Positions 25,009-32,545 of a stretch of 64,000 nucleotides of DNA are shown in pieces; positions within the stretch are counted from its first letter, which is position 1, and the number at the start of each line of letters is the position of its first letter. This DNA comes from Phycicoccus sp. Root101 (lineage in GTDB: Bacteria; Actinomycetota; Actinomycetes; Actinomycetales; Dermatophilaceae): the NCBI RefSeq assembly GCF_001426245.1, contig NZ_LMCM01000001.1, forward strand, positions 312,625 to 376,624, given 5' to 3'. The translations under genes were made by a program, and so were the position numbers. The notes below the pieces were generated by a model. That model was not told the DNA's origin and ran no database searches. It was given only the letters and a program-made list of their open reading frames with translations.

Positions 25009-28000
25009 ATGGGTCCGTACGACGTCTTCATCTCCTACGCCCACTCCGCGGATGCAGAGCTGGCCGCGCAGCTCCAACGGGGTCTGCAGTCCCTCGCGCG
25101 ACCGTGGCACCGCAGGTCTGCACTGCGCGTGTTCCGCGACGAGACCGGGCTGTCGGCCAACCCCGGCCTGTGGACCTCGATCTCGGCAGCCATGGCCGAG
25201 TCGCAGTGGCTCGTCCTCCTCGCCTCGCCCGAGGCGGCCCGATCCGTCTGGGTCGACCGCGAGGTCGAGCAGTGGCTCCGGGACCACGACGCGAACCGCA
25301 TCCTCGCCGTCGTCACCGGCGGCACCTGGGCCTGGGACCCGGTGCGCAACACCTTCGACGAGAGCTCCGACTCGGTACCCCCGTCCCTGCTCCACGCCTT
25401 CACCGAGGAGCCACGCCACGTCGACATGCGTTGGGCCGCAGCGGAACCCGCGGCACTGCTCGACCTGCGCCACCCCCGGTTCCGCGAGCAGGTCGCCGAG
25501 GTCGCGGCCCCCGTGCACGGCGTCACCAAGGACGACCTCACGGGCGAGGACGTGCGACAGTACCGACGGACCCGTCGCCTCGCCGGCGCCGCCGTCGCCT
25601 CCCTCGTCGCCCTGCTCCTCCTCGCGAGCACCGCGGCCGTCGTGGCGTACGTCCAGTCCGGTTCGGCGCAACGCAACGAAACCCTGGCCGTCTCCGCGCG
25701 ACTCACCGCAGAGCAGGCACAGCAGCGCGCCCTCGATGCCGCAGACCTCGCACTGACCCGCCAGGCGGAGGCGGAGGCCTCGGCCAAGCTTGCCCTGCAA
25801 CGCAAGTCGGAGGCCGAGGCCTCTGCGCGGCTCGCCATCAAGCGCAAGAGCGAAGCCGATGCCGCTGCTGCAGAGGCGCAGCGGCAGCGCGGCATCGCGG
25901 ACGACCAGCGTGGTCAGGCAGCGCAGAGCGCAGCCGAGGCGGTGGCGCGTCGCACCGAGGCAGAGCGGCAGACCGTCCTGGCCGAGGAGGCAGCGACACG
26001 GGCGGACGCCGCGGCGACAGAGGCGAACCGGCAGCGCAGCAACGCGGCTGCGTTCGCCGCTGTCGCCGTGCAGAGGGCGGACGAGGCGCGCAAGGCGCAG
26101 CAGAAGGCGCAGGCTGCCGCCGACAAGCTGGCGATACAGGCGCAACTGCTCATCGCGCAAAAGACTTCGCTGGAGGAGCGACAAGCCGAGATCTTGCAGG
26201 CGAAGTCGGCGATCGAGGCGGCCAACGCAGAAATCAGCAGCGGAAGCCTGCTCGCAGGCGGACTCGCGCGCGAGGCGCGAGGACAACACGACGTCGCCAT
26301 GATCCTCAAGGCACAGGCAATGACTACCCCCGCTCAGCAACTGGCCGCCCGCGCCAGCCTCGCACTCGAGCAGTCTCGGCTTCGCATGGTGACATACCTC
26401 CCTGGCCCGGACAGTGGCGGTGACCTCGTCGCCGGAGCCAACCACGTCGCTACCGGGGGCGCGGCCCCGGAGCAGGCGCTGGTGTGGGATCTGAGGAGTC
26501 CCAGCAATGCCCCCGTCGCCCTGAGTACGTCGACAGGCGCCGCCCCGGCCCCGCGCGCCAGCTTCTCTCTGACGTCCGCTTCGCCCTTCGACGCGCCGCT
26601 ACCCCCACCCCCACCGCCGCCAGGCCAGGGCCCACCGCCCATCCCTGCGTTCGCCCGGCAAGTCGCCTTGCATGGATTCGACTCAACGGGCACGCGGTTG
26701 ATTGGCGTCACGGCGGACCTCACAGTGGTCCGTGTGTGGGACAGCGGAACCGGGTCGGCATTGCTGGATGTCCCCACCCGGTCCCTTGGCTTCGCGCCGG
26801 TAGACGTCCAACTTTCCCCAGACCGTCGGACCGCACTTGTCCAGACTGACACCGAGTCCGCAGACTCACACCCCACCATCGTGGCGGTCGACCTGAACCG
26901 CGCAACGGTGCTGGCAACATGGGCGGGACGGCTCCGCACGTCGCTGGGCTACACCGGCGCCTACGAACAAGCCGACGATGCCAGTCCCTTCGCTCCCGAC
27001 GGGCATCACTTCCTCTATGGGGTTGGCGACACGAACACCTTGACATGGATGGTGGGGGACAGCCGCGGTGCCAAGACGACGCCGCTCGTTGGCGCCAGCC
27101 CCACCATCGCCCCTCGGTTCTCGCACGACAGCAGCGAGGTGCTCGCAGTCACCGGGTCGGGTTATCTCGTGCTGCGGCTTTCTGTGACGGACGGACTTCC
27201 CACGGGGGTGGTGCTGCTGACCAAGGACGGCCTCCCCAGTCCCGTGCAAGCCGCAGATCGCGACGAGCCGACCGGCCTGATCGGGGCGCTCCTGGTGGAC
27301 GGCAGCGTGGCCCTGTTCGACCAGGAAGGACGTCTGAGCTGGTCATCGTCGGGCTCAGTCTGCTCCGGCGGCGGCACTGTGAGTTTTGACGCAGCACGGT
27401 TCAACCTCGTGGCGGTGTGCACTGATTTGGGTCTACCTGAGACTCTCGTCGTTGTCCCGCTCACGACACCGAACAACATTCGCTCTTGGCCGCTTGACGG
27501 GACCAGGGTCAGCGACATCATCGTTGAAGCACCTGAGACGTGGGCCGTTCTCGCGGACAGTGCCACCCTCGTGCACCTGCCCTTTCACGGTGCCATCCGC
27601 CCGTATGTCGAGCCGCGCCTCGATCTGCATGGGCCGTGTGTGGTGCGGGTGTCCCCACATGACCTCCTCTGCAGCGGTACTCGAGTGCCACTGACAGGGC
27701 TGAGTGGTGGCGCCGAACCCGAGGTCGCGGCACCGGCGATGGTGGCAACCGTGACAGCAGCCGGCAGCGGAAGCACCTGGTACGCCATGACAACTGGGGG
27801 CCGAGTGATGAAGGTCGACCCCGGGACAAAGCGACCTTCTGCGGCGATACCTGCGGTTGCCGCGTCAGAAGACTTCGGCGTCACCGCGGATTCTTGGTGG
27901 ATGGTGTCGACAACTGGCGATCACACCACGGTGACCGACCTCACGACCGGCGCGAGCGTGCGCGCCGCGGTGCAAGGTACGGCAAAGCTCGTCGGACAGG

Positions 28001-28878
28001 TGTCAGTGCCTGGACACGACCCCGCCTTGCTCGTCGGGCGGCTCAACGGAGTCGCCCAGAATGACACTGCATTTAGTGCCTTGATTGATCCTCGAACCGG
28101 ACAGACCTGGGACCTCGAACTCGCACCCATGACGGTGGTCTCCTCCGGCGGTACGTCCCTCGCGAGTCTCGCCAATGGCGTCACCACCGTCCGCTCAGGC
28201 CCCTCCCTCGCCTCCACTCAGGTCGTGCAGACGCCAGACGCGGAGATCGGGCCGGCCACATCTCCGGACAGCCGGTCATGGCTCGCCGTACGTGACGGTG
28301 GTGCGAACATCGCGTACATCAGGACCGTCACCACGCCCGCGACCGTCGGCATCTTGGCGGAGGTCGTCGTTCGGGATGTCACGACGGGAGCAACCTTGTT
28401 TACCGCCCGTCTGGGCTCTGACGAGATAGCGGCGGCATTCGCGCCACAACTGACCTTCACTCCCGATGGCACGAAACTGGTGATGCGCACTCCACGACGG
28501 CTGGTGACATGGTCCACCTCCTCCTGGGCGGTAACCGGAGAGGTCCTTGCCAAAGGCTGTGGCGAAGGAGCCGTGCCGATCGCTGACCCAGGCGGGGCTT
28601 TCATCGCGGCAGGTGGCCGCCTCTACGCCACGGGTGACCTGTCGACCGTGGACGCCACCCTCGGGTGCCACGACGCCGTCGCCTACAGGAACGGCGACCT
28701 CGTCCTGCTGGACCGGGTCGACGGGCGGCTGTCCAGCGTCACCGTCCCGCTGCGGGCCGGCAGTCTCTCGGATGCTGCCTGCGCCGCCGCCGGCCGCAAC
28801 CTCGGCACCAAGGAGTGGCTCCAGTACCTGCCCGCGGCACCCGCGACGCCGACCTGCCGTCAGTGGCCGAGCGGCTGA
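25009..28878 (+). CDS. TIR-domain membrane protein with coiled coil and propeller-like C-terminus
   Basis: A 1289-residue protein. Residues 1 to about 140 are a bacterial TIR domain starting YDVFISYAHSADAELA. WVDREVEQW gives the WxxxE motif with Trp81 and candidate catalytic Glu85, the residue used by NAD-cleaving TIRs. One membrane helix follows at about 190-214. An Ala/Glu/Gln-rich coiled coil spans about 220-455. A proline-rich segment (about 525-545) leads into some 700 residues of beta-rich sequence resembling WD40/quinoprotein propellers (VWDSGTGSALLDV, VAVDLNRATVLATW). The middle of the propeller has clearly lower GC than both ends. ATG at 25009 is preferred to GTG at 25006 because GGAGGT is then 8 bases away. 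Confidence 0.88.
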   Translation: MGPYDVFISYAHSADAELAAQLQRGLQSLARPWHRRSALRVFRDETGLSANPGLWTSISAAMAESQWLVLLASPEAARSVWVDREVEQWLRDHDANRILAVVTGGTWAWDPVRNTFDESSDSVPPSLLHAFTEEPRHVDMRWAAAEPAALLDLRHPRFREQVAEVAAPVHGVTKDDLTGEDVRQYRRTRRLAGAAVASLVALLLLASTAAVVAYVQSGSAQRNETLAVSARLTAEQAQQRALDAADLALTRQAEAEASAKLALQRKSEAEASARLAIKRKSEADAAAAEAQRQRGIADDQRGQAAQSAAEAVARRTEAERQTVLAEEAATRADAAATEANRQRSNAAAFAAVAVQRADEARKAQQKAQAAADKLAIQAQLLIAQKTSLEERQAEILQAKSAIEAANAEISSGSLLAGGLAREARGQHDVAMILKAQAMTTPAQQLAARASLALEQSRLRMVTYLPGPDSGGDLVAGANHVATGGAAPEQALVWDLRSPSNAPVALSTSTGAAPAPRASFSLTSASPFDAPLPPPPPPPGQGPPPIPAFARQVALHGFDSTGTRLIGVTADLTVVRVWDSGTGSALLDVPTRSLGFAPVDVQLSPDRRTALVQTDTESADSHPTIVAVDLNRATVLATWAGRLRTSLGYTGAYEQADDASPFAPDGHHFLYGVGDTNTLTWMVGDSRGAKTTPLVGASPTIAPRFSHDSSEVLAVTGSGYLVLRLSVTDGLPTGVVLLTKDGLPSPVQAADRDEPTGLIGALLVDGSVALFDQEGRLSWSSSGSVCSGGGTVSFDAARFNLVAVCTDLGLPETLVVVPLTTPNNIRSWPLDGTRVSDIIVEAPETWAVLADSATLVHLPFHGAIRPYVEPRLDLHGPCVVRVSPHDLLCSGTRVPLTGLSGGAEPEVAAPAMVATVTAAGSGSTWYAMTTGGRVMKVDPGTKRPSAAIPAVAASEDFGVTADSWWMVSTTGDHTTVTDLTTGASVRAAVQGTAKLVGQVSVPGHDPALLVGRLNGVAQNDTAFSALIDPRTGQTWDLELAPMTVVSSGGTSLASLANGVTTVRSGPSLASTQVVQTPDAEIGPATSPDSRSWLAVRDGGANIAYIRTVTTPATVGILAEVVVRDVTTGATLFTARLGSDEIAAAFAPQLTFTPDGTKLVMRTPRRLVTWSTSSWAVTGEVLAKGCGEGAVPIADPGGAFIAAGGRLYATGDLSTVDATLGCHDAVAYRNGDLVLLDRVDGRLSSVTVPLRAGSLSDAACAAAGRNLGTKEWLQYLPAAPATPTCRQWPSG

Positions 28879-28900
28879 GCGGCTGGGCAGCTGAGCTGAC

Positions 28901-28944
28901 GCAACGGCACGCCTCCCCATGTGTCCGGGGAGGCGTGCCGTTGC
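28901..28944. terminator. Strong bidirectional terminator
   Basis: An 18-bp perfect stem (28901-28918 with 28927-28944) and an 8-base loop lie between the convergent TIR and radical SAM genes. It marks the right edge of the accessory block. Confidence 0.85.
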
Positions 28945-28950
28945 AGCGAC

Positions 28951-30954
28951 TCAGTGCGTGTGCGACTCCAGCATGGCCTGACGTCCCGAACCCAGGACGG
29001 TGAGCGGCAGCAGGGTCTTGCCGGTCGGCCCGACCTCGATGTCGGTGCCCATCTGGGGGCAGACACCGCAGTCGAAGCACGGGGTCCAGCGGCAGTCGTC
29101 CACCTCGGTCTCGTCGAGGGCGTCCTGCCAGTCGGCCCAGAGCCACTCCTTGTCGAGCCCCGAGTCGATGTGGTCCCAGGGCAGCACCTCGGACTCACCG
29201 CGGTCGCGGGTGGTGTACCAGGCGACGTCGACGGGCAGGTCCGCGAGGGCGCTCTCCGCGGCGGTCATCCAGCGCTCGTAGGAGAAGTGCTCGCTCCACC
29301 CGTCGAACCGGCCACCGTCGCGCCACACCTGCTCGATGACCTTGCCGACGCGCCGGTCACCACGGGACAGCAGTCCTTCGACGATGCCGGGCTTGCCGTC
29401 GTGGTAACGGAATCCGATCGACGAGCCGTAGCGGCGGTCGGACCGGATCGCCTCGCGCAGCTTGGCCAGTCGGGCGTCGGTCTCCTCGGCGCCGAGCTGA
29501 CCGCACCACTGGAACGGCGTGTGCGGCTTGGGCACGAACCCACCGATCGAGACGGTGCAGCGGATGTCGCGACGACCGCTGACCTGGCGACCGGTCTCGA
29601 TGACCTTCTTGGCGAGCTCCGCGATCTGGAGCACGTCCTCGTCGGTCTCGGTCGGGAGGCCGCACATGAAGTAGAGCTTCACCTGTCGCCACCCCGCGCC
29701 GTACGCGGCGGCGACGGTGCTGATGAGGTCCTCTTCGGACACCATCTTGTTGATCACCTTGCGGATCCGCTCGCTGCCGCCCTCGGGGGCGAAGGTGAGG
29801 CCGGAGCGGCGACCGTTGCGGGTCAGCTCGTTCGCGAGGTCGATGTTGAACGCGTCGACCCGGGTCGAGGGCAGCGACAGGCCCGTCTGGGTGCCGTCGT
29901 AGCGGTCGGCCAGGCCCTTGGTGATGTCCGCGATCTCGGAGTGGTCCGCCGAGCTCAACGACAGCAGGCCGACCTCCTCGAACCCCGTCGCCGCCAGCCC
30001 GCGCTCCACCATCTCGCCGATGCCGGTGATGCTTCGCTCCCGCACCGGACGCGTGATCATGCCGGCCTGGCAGAAGCGGCAACCGCGGGTGCACCCCCGG
30101 AAGATCTCGACGGACATGCGCTCGTGGACCGACTCCGCGAGCGGCACGAGCGGCTGCTTCGGGTAGGGCCACGCGTCGAGGTCCATGACGGTGTGCTTCG
30201 ACACCCGCCACGGGACACCGGTCGCGTCGGCGGACGGGGCGACGCGCTGGATGCGGCCGTCGGGCAGGTAGGACACGTCGTACAGAGACGGGACGTACAC
30301 ACCGCCGGTCCGGGCCAGGCGCAGCAGCAGCTCCCGGCGACCACCCGGCATACCCTGCGCCTTCCAGGCGCCGATCAGGTCGGTGACCGCGAGCACCGCC
30401 TCCTCGCCGTCACCGACGATGGCGGCGTCGACGAAGTCGGCGATCGGCTCGGGGTTGAACGCGGCATGGCCGCCGGCGATGACCAGCGGGTCCTCGTCGG
30501 TGCGGTCGACCGCGTGCAGGGGGATGCCCGCGAGGTCGAGTGCCGTGAGCATGTTGGTGTAGCCGAGCTCGGTCGAGAACGACATGCCCAGCACGTCGAA
30601 GTCGCGGATGCTGCGGTGGGCGTCCACGGTGAACTGGGGCACGCCCTGCTCACGCATGAGGGCCTCGAGGTCCGGCCACACGGCATACGTGCGCTCGGCG
30701 AGGGCGTCCGTCCGCTCGTTGAGCACCTCGTACAGGATCATGACGCCCTGGTTGGGCACCCCGACCTCGTACGCGTCGGGGTACATGAGGGCCCAGCGCG
30801 TGGTCAGGGCTTCGCCGCCGGGCCCGAAGCCGCCGCAGTCCCAGTCCTTGACGGTGGAGTTCAGCTCGCCCCCGACGTACTGGATGGGCTTGCTGACCTG
30901 CTCGAGCAGCGGCTCGAGGCGGGCGAAGACTGAGGTGCCTGGGGTGTCGGTCAT
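28951..30954 (-). CDS. TIGR03960 family B12-binding-domain/radical SAM protein
   Basis: A 667-residue radical SAM enzyme. A B12-binding-like region comes first, then the [4Fe-4S] motif in FRGCTRGCRFCQAG at about 287-300 (CxxxCxxC), and TFAPEGGSERIRKVINKMV, a YgiQ/TIGR03960 hallmark. The C-terminus has a second Cys-rich element (DDCRWTPCFDCGVCPQ). In Actinobacteria it normally lies next to the TIGR03936 protein and rne, suggesting an RNA- or ribosome-linked modification; the reaction is unknown. The ATG at 30954 fits the family start MTDTPGTSVFARLEPLL; the upstream frame is rejected. Confidence 0.92.
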   Translation of the reverse strand: MTDTPGTSVFARLEPLLEQVSKPIQYVGGELNSTVKDWDCGGFGPGGEALTTRWALMYPDAYEVGVPNQGVMILYEVLNERTDALAERTYAVWPDLEALMREQGVPQFTVDAHRSIRDFDVLGMSFSTELGYTNMLTALDLAGIPLHAVDRTDEDPLVIAGGHAAFNPEPIADFVDAAIVGDGEEAVLAVTDLIGAWKAQGMPGGRRELLLRLARTGGVYVPSLYDVSYLPDGRIQRVAPSADATGVPWRVSKHTVMDLDAWPYPKQPLVPLAESVHERMSVEIFRGCTRGCRFCQAGMITRPVRERSITGIGEMVERGLAATGFEEVGLLSLSSADHSEIADITKGLADRYDGTQTGLSLPSTRVDAFNIDLANELTRNGRRSGLTFAPEGGSERIRKVINKMVSEEDLISTVAAAYGAGWRQVKLYFMCGLPTETDEDVLQIAELAKKVIETGRQVSGRRDIRCTVSIGGFVPKPHTPFQWCGQLGAEETDARLAKLREAIRSDRRYGSSIGFRYHDGKPGIVEGLLSRGDRRVGKVIEQVWRDGGRFDGWSEHFSYERWMTAAESALADLPVDVAWYTTRDRGESEVLPWDHIDSGLDKEWLWADWQDALDETEVDDCRWTPCFDCGVCPQMGTDIEVGPTGKTLLPLTVLGSGRQAMLESHTH

Positions 30955-31012
30955 GGTGTGACAAGGGTAACCGCGCAGGCCGCCACCACCGAAAACGACG
31001 AGACTCGGGGGC

Positions 31013-31576
31013 ATGGCACCGCCCCCGACCCCCGGTCCCCTCCCCGGCCTCCCCCGCGCCTGGGGTGTGACGGAGCAGGAGTGGGCCACCCCGCTGCCGT
31101 GCGACGAGGGCACCGGGCCGGGCTGGGTGCGGCTGATGCGCGGGGTGTCCTCCTCGGCGCCCCCGGAGGCCGTCTGGCCCTGGCTGTGCATGATGCGGGT
31201 CGCGCCCTACTCCTACGACTGGGTCGACAACCTCGGTCGCCGGAGCCCGCGCACCCTCGACCCGGCGCTCACCGAGCTGCGCCCCGGGCAGGTCGTGGCG
31301 ACGGTGTTCAGGCTCGAGTCCTTCGTCCCCGGTCAGAGCCTCACGATGACGATGCGCACGGGGCGCGCCACGTCCGCGTTCGGAGACGTGCGGGCCACGT
31401 ATGCCGTGTGGCCGGCTCCCGGCGGAGGCAGCCGCATCGTGGGCGTCATGCACTGCGCACCGCGGCACTCGGCCCTTCGGCGGGTCAGTGGGGTGGCCCT
31501 CGACTGGGGCGACCTGGTCATGATGCGCAAGCAGCTGCGGACGTTCGCCGCGCTGGCCGAGGGCGCGACCGGCTGA
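31013..31576 (+). CDS. SRPBCC family protein
   Basis: A 187-residue protein with a helix-grip/START-like pattern: an early RLMRGVSSSAPPEAVWPWLCMM segment, which marks ligand-binding SRPBCC proteins, then SYDWVDNLGRR and a C-terminal helix VMMRKQLRTFAALAEG. Such proteins bind hydrophobic molecules. It is divergent from the radical SAM gene with 58 bases between. Ligand and pathway are unknown. Confidence 0.75.
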   Translation: MAPPPTPGPLPGLPRAWGVTEQEWATPLPCDEGTGPGWVRLMRGVSSSAPPEAVWPWLCMMRVAPYSYDWVDNLGRRSPRTLDPALTELRPGQVVATVFRLESFVPGQSLTMTMRTGRATSAFGDVRATYAVWPAPGGGSRIVGVMHCAPRHSALRRVSGVALDWGDLVMMRKQLRTFAALAEGATG

Positions 31577-31654
31577 GGAGGTGGGTTCCGGGGCCGCGTC
31601 CGGCGTCGCACCGGTCTCAGGGTCTTCTCAGCGCCGGAACCTAACCTGTCGCCC

Positions 31655-31783
31655 ATGCGCGCCTCGACGGTCCGGCTGGTGGCAGCCTTTGCCCTGCTCT
31701 TCGTGGTCGCGCTCGCGACCCACACGATCGGCCCCGGGCCGGACGGGCCGAGCCCGACCAGCCACCACGCCGCCCGACGGTGA
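31655..31783 (+). CDS. 42-residue predicted membrane or secreted peptide
   Basis: Read directly from the sequence: ATG at 31655, TGA at 31781-31783. The peptide begins MRASTVRLVAAFALLFVVAL, a basic start plus one hydrophobic helix, then a Gly/Pro/Ser/His tail. GC at third positions is high. It lies between the SRPBCC gene and the methyltransferase on the same strand. It may be a real small membrane protein or chance; no homologue is known to me. Confidence 0.35.
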   Translation: MRASTVRLVAAFALLFVVALATHTIGPGPDGPSPTSHHAARR

Positions 31784-31827
31784 CCTGAGCCGACCCGCAC
31801 CGAGCCACCTCGTCGCATACTGGAGGG

Positions 31828-32421
31828 GTGGCGAGCGCGCACGAGCGCGTCGCGGCTGCGCTGGAGGCGATGCCGCGGGTCCGGTTCCTGCCCCGTGACC
31901 AGGTGGCCCGTGCCGGGCAGGACACACCGCTGCCCATCGGTCACGGTCAGACCAACAGCCAGCCGACCACGGTCCGCCAGGTGCTCGAGCTCCTCGACGT
32001 CCACGAGGGCGACACCGTCCTCGACGTGGGTTCCGGCTCGGGGTGGACCACGGCCCTCCTGGCGCACCTGACCGGCCCGACCGGCTCGGTCGTGGGCGTG
32101 GAGCGGGTGCCTGCCCTCGTGACCGTGGGTGCGGCACACCTGGCCGACGCGGGCGTGCCGTGGGCGCGCGTGGAGCCCGCCGCGCCCGGTGTCCTGGGAC
32201 GCCCCTCAGAGGGCCCCTACAACCGGATCCTCGTGTCGGCGCAGGCCAGCCGGCTGCCCCACGAGCTCGTCGCCCAGCTCGCCCCTGAAGGCGTCCTCGT
32301 CGTCCCCGTGCGTGGCCGCATGCTCCGTGTGCGCGCCATCGGCGCGGACCTGGTCGTCGAGGAGCACGGCTGGTACCGCTTCGTGCCGCTCGTCGAGGAC
32401 CGCGCCCCCACCAGCCGCTGA
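31828..32421 (+). CDS. Protein-L-isoaspartate O-methyltransferase-like protein
   Basis: A 197-residue SAM-dependent methyltransferase of the PCMT family, which repairs isoaspartyl residues or methylates related carboxylates. Near the N-terminus PRVRFLPRDQVARAGQD and GQTNSQPTTVRQVLELL are typical. SAM motif I is VLDVGSGSGWTTALLA at about 68-83. The usual PCMT active-site serine region corresponds to GQTNSQP, so it is near-canonical though some positions differ. The start is GTG at 31828 following GGAGGG. A bidirectional terminator follows. Confidence 0.82.
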   Translation: MASAHERVAAALEAMPRVRFLPRDQVARAGQDTPLPIGHGQTNSQPTTVRQVLELLDVHEGDTVLDVGSGSGWTTALLAHLTGPTGSVVGVERVPALVTVGAAHLADAGVPWARVEPAAPGVLGRPSEGPYNRILVSAQASRLPHELVAQLAPEGVLVVPVRGRMLRVRAIGADLVVEEHGWYRFVPLVEDRAPTSR

Positions 32422-32476
32422 GAGCGCCACCGCCGGGCGGCGTGCGTCGGGCCACGCCGGTCAGCCCGTGCACGCG

Positions 32477-32512
32477 CGACGCCCCGTCCACCCAGGGGTG
32501 GACGGGGCGTCG
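32477..32512. terminator. Bidirectional terminator between PCMT-like gene and acyl-CoA synthetase gene
   Basis: CGACGCCCCGTCCACCC (32477-32493) is the exact complement of 32496-32512. The stem must open slightly to form a loop. It lies between the two convergent genes. Confidence 0.8.
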
Positions 32513-32545
32513 GCAGAGGGGCCTACCTCGCAGGGACGGGCGGGC

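Noticed and set aside
23116-28878. Calling the cyclase/TIR pair a Pycsar system outright
   Set aside because: The known TIR effector of Pycsar has a cyclic-nucleotide-binding domain fused to TIR; here the TIR protein has a coiled coil and propeller instead, and the genes are divergent, not in one operon. Only analogy is justified.
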